From Alphaproteobacteria bacterium (GTDB taxonomy: Bacteria; Pseudomonadota; Alphaproteobacteria; DAOWDM01), in contig DAOWDM010000191.1 in the NCBI GenBank assembly GCA_030639035.1, positions 1 through 46,351 on the forward strand: DNA of 46,351 nt. Direction: 5' to 3'. This document shows positions 16,908-25,518 of this stretch, piece by piece; positions within the stretch are counted from its first letter, which is position 1; the number at the start of each line of letters is the position of its first letter. The notes under the pieces are model-generated. The model was not told where the DNA came from. It worked only from the letters and a program-made list of their open reading frames with translations, and searched no databases. Both the position numbers and the translations under genes were made by a program.

Positions 16908-18050
16908 ATGCCGAACTCTGATGATTTTGATTCTCTTTTAGTAAATCTTGACAGTCGAAGCTATGAAATCTTTGTCGGAATGGGGCTTGTTGACCAAGCA
17001 GGGAAAGTAATCCTGCCTGTTTTAAGGCAAAAAAGAGTTTTTATTGTTACAGATGAAAATGTTGCCAAATTATATCTTGAAAGATTCGAAAAATCTCTCG
17101 ATAAAGAAAACATAGCTCATAACAGCATTATTCTTCCAGCGGGTGAAAAAACAAAGTCATTTGATTTTTTAAATAAAATTCTTGATGCAATGTTTGAATC
17201 TCATTGTGAAAGAAGTACAACTGTAATAGCTCTTGGCGGTGGAGTTATCGGTGATATAACAGGCTTTGCGGCTTCTATTTTTATGCGTGGAATAGATTTT
17301 ATTCAAGTTCCGACTACTCTTTTATCTCAAGTTGACAGCTCTGTAGGAGGAAAAACAGGCATCAATACAAGGCATGGAAAAAACCTTGTTGGAAGTTTTT
17401 ATCAGCCTAAAATGGTGCTGACGGACATAGAAACCCTTGATACGCTTGATAAAAGACAGCTTCTTGCAGGTTTTGCAGAGGCTGCTAAATATGGGCTGAT
17501 AGATAACTTAAAGTTCTGGAGCTGGCTTGAAAAAAACGGTAAAAATGCACTTAACAGCGACAATGCTGAAAGGCATTCTTTAAGACGCTATATTGTTATG
17601 AAAAGCTGTACTGCAAAAGCAAAGATTGTAGAAAAAGACGAGCAGGAAAACGGAATTCGTGCTTTGCTTAACCTTGGACATACTTTTTCTCATGCTATAG
17701 AAATAGAAGCAGATTACAAAATTCTGCACGGAGAAGGCGTTGCCATAGGAATGGTTATGGCGTTTTCTCTTTCTGAAAAACTAGGCTATTGCTCAAGCGA
17801 TGACGTTATCAGAGTGAAAAAATTACTGGAATCTGTAGGACTACCAACAACCTTTCAAGATTTTGAGAAAAAAGACTGGAACGCAGACAATCTTTGTTAT
17901 CATATGAATCGAGACAAAAAAGTCAAAAATAGTAAAATAACGTTTGTTTTAGCAAAGGGAATCGGTCAAGCTTTTCTTAATTCTGAAGTGTCTTCTAATG
18001 ATGTTTTTGAAACTATTACAGCTTGTTCGGCAAAACTGAACAAACACTAA
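16908..18050 (+). CDS. aroB: 3-dehydroquinate synthase
   Basis: About 380 residues. Converts DAHP to 3-dehydroquinate with NAD and a divalent metal, the second step of the shikimate pathway. Seen: the NAD-binding IALGGGVIGDITGFAAS, FIQVPTTLLSQVDSSVGGKTGIN, the metal ligands in GFAEAAKYGLI (Glu) and in LNLGHTFSHAIE and LHGEGVAIGM (His). Length is normal. The start is either ATG 16908 or GTG 16899, the latter immediately after the aroK stop; neither has a strong ribosome-binding site, so coupling to aroK translation is likely. Confidence 0.95.
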   Translation: MPNSDDFDSLLVNLDSRSYEIFVGMGLVDQAGKVILPVLRQKRVFIVTDENVAKLYLERFEKSLDKENIAHNSIILPAGEKTKSFDFLNKILDAMFESHCERSTTVIALGGGVIGDITGFAASIFMRGIDFIQVPTTLLSQVDSSVGGKTGINTRHGKNLVGSFYQPKMVLTDIETLDTLDKRQLLAGFAEAAKYGLIDNLKFWSWLEKNGKNALNSDNAERHSLRRYIVMKSCTAKAKIVEKDEQENGIRALLNLGHTFSHAIEIEADYKILHGEGVAIGMVMAFSLSEKLGYCSSDDVIRVKKLLESVGLPTTFQDFEKKDWNADNLCYHMNRDKKVKNSKITFVLAKGIGQAFLNSEVSSNDVFETITACSAKLNKH

Positions 18051-18065
18051 CGGAAAGAACTAGCT

Positions 18066-19349
18066 ATGATACCAATTATAATTGCAATTATTGTTCTTCT
18101 TTTTCTGTCAGGTTTTTTTTCTGGCTCTGAAACTGCATTAACAGCAGCTTCTCAAGCTTTGATGCACGAAAAAGAAAAAGAAAACGACCCTCGTGCTGCA
18201 ACGGTTAACAAGCTTTTTTCTAAAAGAGAAAAACTTATTGGCTCAATTCTTCTTGGAAACAATCTTGTTAATATTCTTGCTTCATCTTTGGCAACAAGCA
18301 TGTTTATTACAATGGCTGGAGAAGCTGGAGTTGCTTATGCTACTATTTCGATGACATTGCTTGTTCTAGTTTTTGCTGAAATACTGCCAAAAACATACGC
18401 TATCCGCCACCCTAACCGCACAGCTCTTGCAGTAGCTCCTATTATGCAAGTTTTAGTGATAACACTGTCGCCAATTATTATTTTTCTACAATGGATAGTC
18501 GATAAGACATTAAATCTTTTCGGTGTTACCAGTAAAAAAGAAACTAATGATGACGAGACAGCTAAAACTGAACTTCGAGGTGCAATAAATCTTCAGCATG
18601 ACAAGGAAGGCAAACAGGAACGAGCTATGCTAAAAAGCGTACTTGACCTTGCAGATGTTGAAGTAAGCGATATCATGACTCATCGTAGAAATATGGTTAT
18701 GGTAAATGCAGACAAGCCAGTAAAAGAAATCATTGAAGATGTTTTAAGCAGTCATTACACAAGGCTTCCTGTATGGCGTGAAAAACGTGAAAATATTATA
18801 GGGGTTTTACATTCTAGAGCTCTTTTTAATGCTGTTCAGATTCACAAAGACGACCTAGAAAATCTGGATATTACACAGCATGTTTCAAAACCATGGTTTA
18901 TTCTTGAAACAACAAGACTTCTTGATCAGCTTCAGTCTTTCCGCAATCGTCGTGAGCATTTTACTATTGTTGTCGATGAATATGGTGCAGTTCAAGGTGT
19001 TGTTACTCTTGAAGATGTATTAGAAGAAATTGTTGGAGAAATAGATGATGAACATGATGAAACTGTTTTAGAAGTTAAAAAACAGCGAGACGGTTCTTTT
19101 TTGGCTAAAGGAAACACTACGATTCGAGACTTAAACCGTCAGTTCGAATGGAATATTCCTGACGAAAATGCGGCTACAATTGCAGGCTTTTTGTTACATG
19201 AAACAGAGCGGATACCTGAAGAGGGGCATGTTTATTCTTTCAATGGTTTTCGCTTTACTATTGAAAAAAGATGCCGCAATCAGATAATGGATATTAAAAT
19301 TACTCCTCCGTCTTCATCATGGAACAAGTCTTATGATAATAGGAAATAG
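18066..19349 (+). CDS. HlyC/CorC-family transporter (CNNM + CBS domains)
   Basis: 427 residues. An N-terminal CNNM/DUF21 membrane domain (about 1-150; FLSGFFSGSETALTAAS and ILLGNNLVNILASSLATS are family signatures, with an acidic/Asn cation site) is followed by two CBS motifs (about 200-330, including DIMTHRRNMV and FTIVVDEYGAVQGVVTLEDVLEEIVGEI) and a C-terminal CorC/HlyC domain (about 340-420). Members are inner-membrane Mg2+/Co2+ efflux-type proteins; the transported ion cannot be read here. GGAAAG lies upstream of the ATG. Its association with aroK-aroB is a recurrent alphaproteobacterial arrangement and probably reflects co-transcription rather than shared function. Confidence 0.9.
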   Translation: MIPIIIAIIVLLFLSGFFSGSETALTAASQALMHEKEKENDPRAATVNKLFSKREKLIGSILLGNNLVNILASSLATSMFITMAGEAGVAYATISMTLLVLVFAEILPKTYAIRHPNRTALAVAPIMQVLVITLSPIIIFLQWIVDKTLNLFGVTSKKETNDDETAKTELRGAINLQHDKEGKQERAMLKSVLDLADVEVSDIMTHRRNMVMVNADKPVKEIIEDVLSSHYTRLPVWREKRENIIGVLHSRALFNAVQIHKDDLENLDITQHVSKPWFILETTRLLDQLQSFRNRREHFTIVVDEYGAVQGVVTLEDVLEEIVGEIDDEHDETVLEVKKQRDGSFLAKGNTTIRDLNRQFEWNIPDENAATIAGFLLHETERIPEEGHVYSFNGFRFTIEKRCRNQIMDIKITPPSSSWNKSYDNRK

Positions 19350-19351
19350 CG

Positions 19352-19903
19352 ATGCCTCTTTCAAAACCAACGCCACGAACACAAAGATATAATCGCAAAG
19401 TAGAATGCAACGGCTATTTGCGAGATGATGGATTGTGGGATATTGAGGCGTGTATGAAAGATGTAAGGTCTTTATCTTTTCCGTGCTTGGATAAAGATGG
19501 GGAAATGAAAGCAGGTGAAACTTTTCACGAGTTTTGGGTTCGTTTAACTATTGACAAAGATTTTCTAATCCATGACATAGAAGTTTCAGTGGATTGCTCT
19601 CCAGCTGAATTGTGTGCAGGTGTAGTTCCTGCTTTTCAAGCTCTCAAAGGTCTTAAAATAACCAGAGGATTCAAACGTGAGCTTAAAAACCGCATTATGG
19701 GAGTTACAGGCTGTACGCATTTATACGAACTTATCTGGTATATGGGAGGTGTAGCTTTTCAGACACTTTCCGAAGTGCGTCATAAGCAGACGGAAGAAGA
19801 AAAAAGTCAGCCTAACCCATTGATAAACGCTTGCTACGGCATGTCAAGCGACAGGGAAGTTGTAAAAAGAAACTGGCCAGAACATTATACAGGCACTAAA
19901 TAA
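19352..19903 (+). CDS. DUF2889 domain protein
   Basis: 183 residues, matching DUF2889 as I know it: RYNRKVECNGYLRDDGLWDIEA near the start, FHEFWVRLTIDKDFLIHDIEV, CSPAELCAGVVPAFQALKGLKI and VTGCTHLYELIW. The function is not known. It starts two bases after the CorC-like stop with AGGAAAT upstream, so it belongs to the aroK operon. Conserved Cys and His (CTHL) could bind metal, which is speculation. There is no signal peptide. Confidence 0.82.
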   Translation: MPLSKPTPRTQRYNRKVECNGYLRDDGLWDIEACMKDVRSLSFPCLDKDGEMKAGETFHEFWVRLTIDKDFLIHDIEVSVDCSPAELCAGVVPAFQALKGLKITRGFKRELKNRIMGVTGCTHLYELIWYMGGVAFQTLSEVRHKQTEEEKSQPNPLINACYGMSSDREVVKRNWPEHYTGTK

Positions 19904-19925
19904 GCTTGTTTCTAATACAAATCCG

Positions 19926-20210
19926 CTACGCTGAAATAAACCTAGAAGCAATATCGTCTCTAAAATCAGGGATTCTTTTTGATTTTACATGGTTTATATT
20001 AGAAGCTGCAGCTCTGAAATAGGCGACAATAAAGACACGTGTTGCAGCAGAAAGATTAAAATCATCTCTCATATTATCTATTTGCGAACACAGTTCATTG
20101 ATTGTGAGGTTTTCTCTTTCAGAGATTTCTTCTAAAGCTTCCCAGATTTCGCCTTCAAGACGCATACTGGTTCTTCTACCGTTGACTTTTACATTACGAC
20201 TAAACAACAT
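19926..20210 (-). CDS. Ribbon-helix-helix protein (RHH_4 family)
   Basis: 94 residues. Starts MLFSRNVKVNGRRTSMRLE and continues EIWEALEEISERENLTINELCSQ, the pattern of the RHH_4 family, in which a short basic beta strand is followed by two helices. Such dimers bind DNA through the strand (here around GRRTSMRL). The C-terminal RVFIVAYFRAAA segment is also typical. It may be an autonomous transcription factor; no antitoxin partner is visible next to it. GGAG lies 11 bases before the start. It faces the DUF2889 gene convergently with only 22 bases between. Confidence 0.82.
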   Translation of the reverse strand: MLFSRNVKVNGRRTSMRLEGEIWEALEEISERENLTINELCSQIDNMRDDFNLSAATRVFIVAYFRAAASNINHVKSKRIPDFRDDIASRFISA

Positions 20211-20396
20211 GAGGCAACTCCATTAAAAAAAAAGATTAATTACCTTCAGTACTTTCATTAATTGGAACATAAAAGAGTATGTAAGTAAACTTGTTTTTCT
20301 AACGTATAGGTTACATTTTTTTTACAACGAATCATCTTAGGGTAGTTTTGTTTTTTTATCCTTGTAAGAATGATGTTTTTTAATCATATTTGAAAT

Positions 20397-20969
20397 ATGG
20401 TACGTAAAAGAAAATCAAAATATTTTGAACCGCAAACGAATTCACAAGAAAAGAAATGTGAACACCCTGATTGCGACAAAGCTGGCTTATACAGAGCTCC
20501 AAAATCAAAGTCTCTTGATGGCTATTACTGGTTTTGTCTTGAGCATGTGCGAGAGTATAATGCAAGCTGGAACTATTATGGGGATATGTCGGAAAAAGAA
20601 ATAGAACAGCAATTGCGAAATGATACCGTATGGCAGCGTCCGACATGGAAACAAGGGGAGCAAGGAAATTTTCATTCCGATATTTCAGGAATGTTTGATG
20701 CTTTTGGTATTTTTAATGATACAGCTAAGAATAGCGAATCCTCTGATAAAAAACTACGCATCAGTGCCAAAGAATTAGAAGCTATGCTAATTATGGAGCT
20801 GGATTTTCCATTAACAAAAGAAAAGCTAAAAGAAAAGTATAAAAAGCTTGTAAAAATATATCACCCAGATGTATCTGACGAAGACAAAAAATCCGATGAA
20901 CAATTTAAGCAAATTTCAATTGCTTATAATTTATTATTAAATAGCTTGAGCAAAAACACTGATAATTAG
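20397..20969 (+). CDS. J-domain protein with N-terminal Cys/His cluster
   Basis: 190 residues. The N-terminal part has CEHPDC, AGLYRAPKSK and FCLEHVREYN, a Cys/His arrangement that may bind zinc. The C-terminal part (about 130-185) is a J domain with the HPD motif (KIYHPDVSDED), which stimulates DnaK-type ATPases. This architecture is widespread in alphaproteobacteria and distinct from DnaJ itself: it lacks the G/F and CXXCXGXG regions. A client is not known. The ribosome-binding site is weak. It is preceded by about 190 bases without a gene and followed by a repeat-rich convergent gap. Confidence 0.85.
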   Translation: MVRKRKSKYFEPQTNSQEKKCEHPDCDKAGLYRAPKSKSLDGYYWFCLEHVREYNASWNYYGDMSEKEIEQQLRNDTVWQRPTWKQGEQGNFHSDISGMFDAFGIFNDTAKNSESSDKKLRISAKELEAMLIMELDFPLTKEKLKEKYKKLVKIYHPDVSDEDKKSDEQFKQISIAYNLLLNSLSKNTDN

Positions 20970-20983
20970 AACCGTTGCTTTTT

Positions 20984-21304
20984 AGCTGTGTTATACAATG
21001 ATGTTGCTAGAGCATTTCGGCACTGTTATTGCGTAAGCGACTCCTCCGCCAAAGGCTGGGAATCCAGAATCTTTCTAAGAAAGACTGGATACCCGAAATT
21101 AAATTTTCGAGTATGACGAGTAGGGAGGAAGACGACAACAGAAACGACTCCAGTGTTTGAAAAGGCTAAAAGAAGAAAGACTGGATTCCCAACCATGATG
21201 GCTGAGAATGACAGGCGATGGTTATAATTACTACGTCGCTAACATTTCTTGCAAGGGCAGTAAAAACTGCTACGATTTTAGCAGTACTCTTGTATAACAC
21301 AGCT
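20984..21304. repeat. Convergent gap with terminal inverted repeats and nested palindromes
   Basis: The 360-base gap between two convergent genes holds no supported gene. AGCTGTGTTATACAA at 20984-20998 recurs inverted at 21290-21304 (TTGTATAACACAGCT), and a TGCTA lies inside each arm. Within are a partial unit ending GAGTATGAC at 21118 and another half-unit, CTGGATTCCC to GAGAATGAC (21181-21212), both of the GTCAT...ATGAC family. A 7-base hairpin, ACTGCTA/TAGCAGT, sits at 21266-21285. It may be a miniature mobile element or simply nested transcript ends. Confidence 0.6.
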
Positions 21305-21329
21305 TACTTTTTTAATCAGTATTTGACAT

Positions 21330-22460
21330 TTAATTAGTTTCTAGTGTCGCAGGAAGCTCTCCCATTTTAGTGATTAGATATTCTATGTCGTCGTTTTCAA
21401 AAACGATACCCATAGAGTCATATTGTGTCAAAATACGTTCTATCATGCGGCGTGAATAGCGTTCACGATCCATATCTCCGCCGTCATATTGCATTTCTTT
21501 AATGGAATCGATAGCAACACGTACGGCTGGGTAAAGAGACATAGGCTGTTGTGCTGTTTGATAAATTCTCTTTAATCCTAAAGCACCAGAATCATGTATC
21601 AGTACTCTAGCGTTTTCTATGGAAACTTCTGCAAACACTGCCATTGCATATTCAAAAAACATCAAATCACCCATACATAATGCACGTAAAATTATTGATG
21701 GTGTAAGACGATTATGTTTGCTGAGTTGAGCAACCAGTTTGCTAACATCATTTTCAGATGATTCTGTTGAAAGAGCTATAGTTGCACGTTCTCTGGTTTG
21801 TAAAATTATGTCTGTAGCTATATTTGAAGGCAGTTCGTGTCTGGAAAGAAGTCTTTTCTGAAGCTCTTCTGAAACTTTGGTTACAAGACGTTCTGCAACC
21901 GTTATAGGCAGTTTGTTGCGATTAATCATAGGTTTCTGGATTGCTTCGCTGTTCCCGAATCTGCTTAATACTTTATTGAAAGAGTTTTCAGCAATATTAG
22001 CACTTTTATTTGAAACAAGAGCAACAACAACGTCTTCTGTTCCCTTGTCAACAAGGGCATCAGATATGTTGCTTTCAAGGTGTTCTCTTGAAGCGACTGC
22101 TTTTTGTTTTTCTTCGTCCATGCTGTTTACGATTTGAATTAAATCTTTGTTTGTAAGTACTTCTGAGCATTGAATCATCGGTAGAGAAACGGCATCTATA
22201 TCGTTAGCAAGAGAAACGGCGATATCATGAGGAATATTTGGGTTCTCTTTGAGATTTTGTGATAAAGCTTCACGTACTCGCTCTTCTGCATCTTTGACCA
22301 TAATGCGGAAAATATCTTTGGCAAGATTATTCTGTTCTTCTGAAAGTTCCCCATGGCTAAACTGATGTGAAAGTTTTTCTGCCGTTTTAATGCGAGCTTT
22401 TCCATCGATATCACTTTTCAAAAGTTCGATGTCTTTTTTTGTAAAATGTTCTTCTGTCAT
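21330..22460 (-). CDS. DUF2336 protein
   Basis: 376 residues, a good match to DUF2336, a helical HEAT-like family almost confined to alphaproteobacteria. Seen: KARIKTAEKLSHQF, then paired-helix repeats with phrases such as DAEERVREALSQNLKENPN, IPHDIAVSLANDIDAVSLPM, NKLPITVAERLVTKVSEELQ and HELPSNIATDIILQTRERA, and finally a helical C-terminal half ending YLITKMGELP. Function is unknown; a scaffolding or signalling role is often guessed. AGAGG lies ten bases before the ATG. It stands alone, convergent with the J-domain gene. Confidence 0.85.
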   Translation of the reverse strand: MTEEHFTKKDIELLKSDIDGKARIKTAEKLSHQFSHGELSEEQNNLAKDIFRIMVKDAEERVREALSQNLKENPNIPHDIAVSLANDIDAVSLPMIQCSEVLTNKDLIQIVNSMDEEKQKAVASREHLESNISDALVDKGTEDVVVALVSNKSANIAENSFNKVLSRFGNSEAIQKPMINRNKLPITVAERLVTKVSEELQKRLLSRHELPSNIATDIILQTRERATIALSTESSENDVSKLVAQLSKHNRLTPSIILRALCMGDLMFFEYAMAVFAEVSIENARVLIHDSGALGLKRIYQTAQQPMSLYPAVRVAIDSIKEMQYDGGDMDRERYSRRMIERILTQYDSMGIVFENDDIEYLITKMGELPATLETN

Positions 22461-22605
22461 AAGAAGCAGCCTCTTTAACCTTTATTCACACGATAATATA
22501 TCATTTCATTTTATACTATAATACATAGATTTTATAATTAAATTACATAATTATGTTATAAACTATTAAGAGTCTTTCTTAAAAGTTTTTCCAAAGAATA
22601 CATAG

Positions 22606-23265
22606 CTAAAGCCTGTCTAATATTTTTTTCAGCTTTTCAATAGGAATTTGCCACCAAGAGATAGTTTTTTGGTTGGATTCTTTTTTTAAAACTGGCGATG
22701 GCAGTGCAGTAACGACTGTTTTTATAAACTTTGTCTCATGTTTCTTTTGAGTGTCTGCAGGAAGAATTGATTTTTCTAAAGGAATTGCTGCATGCAAAAG
22801 TGCTTTTTGTGAGCATTTTACAGGAGAGTGGCTTGCTAGAAAAGAGTTTCTCCATGCAAAATCTGCAAAATCTTCTTTATTCAACATTAGAAGAGACTGA
22901 AGCAGATGAGATGAATAGGAGCAGAATTCATCACGGTTGCTTATACTGCGTGATGAGGCTTCATTAGCTAAAATAGTAACAAAATCATCTAATTTGCTTT
23001 GAGAATTATACTTATAAGTGCGTTTGAAGTAATCAATCAGCACTCTGCCATTGCTGGCAAGCTCATTCTTATGTTTAATCACAAATGCATTATACTGGTT
23101 ACGTTTGCCGCAACTCAAAGCTGCCACCATAAGCTGACTTTGCAAAGACCTTAAATGAAGAGCAGTAAGTTCATTTTCTCTAGCACAATTAAAAGTCAAA
23201 GCATCAGCCGTATTCACCTTAAAAATAATGCAAACGGCTAAGAGAAAGATTGCGTTAAGTTTCAT
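22606..23265 (-). CDS. Exported hypothetical protein with conserved Cys pattern
   Basis: 219 residues from ATG 23265 (GAAG upstream); a TTG at 23274 is the alternative. The signal peptide (MKLNAIFLLAVCIIF, cut near ADA) precedes a mature region starting FNCARENELTALHLR and LQSQLMVAALSCGKRNQYN, a pattern I associate with an unnamed alphaproteobacterial periplasmic family. Four cysteines (FNC, LSC, EFC, VKC) could form two disulfides. The C-terminal 60 residues are Lys-rich and less conserved in appearance. It is the last gene of the amrS-pepA-kinase operon. No function can be given. Confidence 0.68.
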   Translation of the reverse strand: MKLNAIFLLAVCIIFKVNTADALTFNCARENELTALHLRSLQSQLMVAALSCGKRNQYNAFVIKHKNELASNGRVLIDYFKRTYKYNSQSKLDDFVTILANEASSRSISNRDEFCSYSSHLLQSLLMLNKEDFADFAWRNSFLASHSPVKCSQKALLHAAIPLEKSILPADTQKKHETKFIKTVVTALPSPVLKKESNQKTISWWQIPIEKLKKILDRL

Positions 23266-23283
23266 ATGCTTCAAAGGTTATTT

Positions 23284-23958
23284 TTACTTCCGTTTTTCAA
23301 TAACTTTATACATAGCAATTATAGCATCGACAATGCTTTCGTAGTCATTTTCGGTCATTCGGTCGGTGTTGATTGTTATGTCGAACTGGGTTGGGTCGTT
23401 TAGTCTTGAGCCGAACATTTTCCACAAGAACTTGCCTCGTTGTTTTTTCGCATTTTTGACTTTTTCTTTAGCTTCTTCCTTGCCGATATCAAGTTCTTTC
23501 ATTAAGCGTTCGACACAGCATGATTCAGAAGATGTAATACGCACACGCAATGCGGCACTATTAGAAAGAACAACATGACTGCCTCGTCCAACGATTATGC
23601 AGCTTCCGAGTCGAGCTAAAGAGAAAACTACATTTATCAAATGCCGCTTGAAAGAAACATGAGAGAAACTTTTTTTATTGATAATGCGGTAGAGCCAGAA
23701 ATCACTCATTTGATCGATTCCATCATCAACCATTTTTACTGCTTCACGGTCAGCTTCGGTAAGCTTTGCAATGCCAGTGATTATATCTTCATCATAAATT
23801 GCAAGGTCTAACCGTTCAGCAAGAAGCTTTGATATTTTCTCTCCGCCAGAACCATAACAGCCTGACATTGCAAATACTTTGCTTCCAATGCTTCCCTCAA
23901 AATTTGCAGCACTGATTTTTTTAATAGCTTCTAAAGCATCGTTAATATTTGATTCCAT
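23284..23958 (-). CDS. Cytidylate kinase-like family protein
   Basis: 224 residues from ATG 23958, chosen because AGGAAAG lies upstream; a longer frame to 24003 has no such support. The P-loop-like segment reads AMSGCYGSGGEKISKLLAERL, lacking the canonical GKS/T: Gly-Glu-Lys follows the glycines. LAIYDEDII, the CIIVGRGSHVVL core and AALRVRITSSESCCVERLM are characteristic of the Cytidylate_kin2 family. The substrate of these proteins is not established. It sits between pepA and an exported protein in one operon. True CMP kinase (Cmk) would be expected elsewhere in the genome. Confidence 0.8.
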   Translation of the reverse strand: MESNINDALEAIKKISAANFEGSIGSKVFAMSGCYGSGGEKISKLLAERLDLAIYDEDIITGIAKLTEADREAVKMVDDGIDQMSDFWLYRIINKKSFSHVSFKRHLINVVFSLARLGSCIIVGRGSHVVLSNSAALRVRITSSESCCVERLMKELDIGKEEAKEKVKNAKKQRGKFLWKMFGSRLNDPTQFDITINTDRMTENDYESIVDAIIAMYKVIEKRK

Positions 23959-24020
23959 AATTTTCGGCTTTCCTATTGTTCTAATAATATTATAGCAAAT
24001 CATTGCCTTTTACAAAATAG

Positions 24021-25505
24021 CTACGTTTCATAATTATCAGTTATAAACTTGTTTAAAAGCTGAACACCGAACGCTGTCGCACCTTTTGGAACTGTTGGAG
24101 CAGCTTTTTTTGACCATGACACACCAGCAATATCTATATGAGCCCATGCCGTATCCTTTACGAATCGCTTTAGAAACTGTGCGGCAGTAATGCTTCCTGC
24201 TGTTCTTCCGCCAATATTTTTCATATCAGCAACATCTGACTTTATAAGTTTGTCGTATTCCTTATCAAGAGGAAATCGCCACAGCTTTTCTTTTGTATAA
24301 TTTCCAGCATCATATAATTGTTTTGCAAGATTATTGTCATTCGAGAAAAGCCCTGCTTTCTCATTTCCCAAAGAAACAATAATTGCACCTGTAAGAGTCG
24401 CAATATCAATCATAGCTGTTGGCTTAAATCTTTCTTGGACGTACCACATTGCATCACCTAAAACTAAGCGACCCTCTGCATCTGTGTTGACAATCTCGAC
24501 CGTTTTTCCAGACATGGAGGTTATAATATCGCTTGGTTTCAAAGCATATCCTGAAGGCATATTTTCGACTAGCCCTATAACTCCGACAACATTTGCTTTC
24601 GCTTTGCGTCTAGCAAGAGCTTTCATAAGTCCTGTAACTACGCCTGCTCCTGCCATATCACACTTCATATCTTCCATTCCGCCAGAAGGTTTTATGGAAA
24701 TACCGCCTGAGTCAAAGCACACTCCCTTGCCTACAAAAGCAACTGGAGGAGTTTCTTTATTCTCAGCTCCTTTCCAATGCATGACGACAAGTTTTGGCTC
24801 GTGCATCGAGCCTTGACCAACAGCTAGAAGCATATTCATTCCAAGCTTGTTCATTTTGTTTTTATCAAGGATTTCAACCTCTACCCCAAGCTCTACAAGT
24901 TTTTCAGCTTCGGCAGCAAAGCTTGTCGGGTAAATTACATTAGGCGGTTCAGATACTAAATCACGAGATAAAAAGACTCCATCAGCAACAGCATTTAGAG
25001 ATTTAAAGGCTTTTCTTGCTATAGCTTCAGAGTCGGTCAAAATTTTAAGCTTTTTAAGCTTGCTGTCTTTATTTTCGGTTTGATATTTATCAAACTTGTA
25101 AGAGGCAAGCTTTGCACCAAAAGCAGCGTTGGAAGACATTTCTGCTTGGCTCATTTCGCAGTCCGAGATTCCATCTACAGCAATTATTCCAGTTTTTTCT
25201 TTTGAGAAAGAAGCAAAGGCTCTTCCACCAAAATCCTGCATTTTTAGAACATTGATTTTTTCAAGGCTTCCGAGTCCTATACAGATAATTTTTGTAAAGT
25301 TCGTTCCAGCAGGTGCAATTATAGTCATAACCTGTTCGATTTTGCCCTCGAACATGCTGGTTTTAATGGCTCTAGTTATAGCTCCGCCTGTTTTTTCATC
25401 AAGTTTTTTAGCTGTATCTGAAAGAATGTTTCCTTTGAATACGCTTACAGCAATAGCTCCTGTGTCGTTCAGTTCTTTGTTTTTGTTAACGAATGAGATT
25501 TTCAT
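24021..25505 (-). CDS. pepA: Leucyl aminopeptidase (M17)
   Basis: 494 residues, the normal length. The N-terminal regulatory/oligomerisation domain (1-165) is followed by the catalytic domain with two-metal ligands and catalytic residues in GKGVCFDSGGISIKP (K260, D265, K272), DMKCDMAGAG (D283) and VNTDAEGRLVLGDA (D342, E344, R346). Hexameric cytosolic enzyme that removes N-terminal residues from peptides; in some bacteria PepA also binds DNA in Xer recombination. It starts 13 bases after amrS with AAAGGC upstream. In many alphaproteobacteria pepA lies next to lptF; here the two are about 11 kb apart on the same strand, a sign of rearrangement. Confidence 0.95.
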   Translation of the reverse strand: MKISFVNKNKELNDTGAIAVSVFKGNILSDTAKKLDEKTGGAITRAIKTSMFEGKIEQVMTIIAPAGTNFTKIICIGLGSLEKINVLKMQDFGGRAFASFSKEKTGIIAVDGISDCEMSQAEMSSNAAFGAKLASYKFDKYQTENKDSKLKKLKILTDSEAIARKAFKSLNAVADGVFLSRDLVSEPPNVIYPTSFAAEAEKLVELGVEVEILDKNKMNKLGMNMLLAVGQGSMHEPKLVVMHWKGAENKETPPVAFVGKGVCFDSGGISIKPSGGMEDMKCDMAGAGVVTGLMKALARRKAKANVVGVIGLVENMPSGYALKPSDIITSMSGKTVEIVNTDAEGRLVLGDAMWYVQERFKPTAMIDIATLTGAIIVSLGNEKAGLFSNDNNLAKQLYDAGNYTKEKLWRFPLDKEYDKLIKSDVADMKNIGGRTAGSITAAQFLKRFVKDTAWAHIDIAGVSWSKKAAPTVPKGATAFGVQLLNKFITDNYET

Positions 25506-25518
25506 TTTTTAAAGCCTT

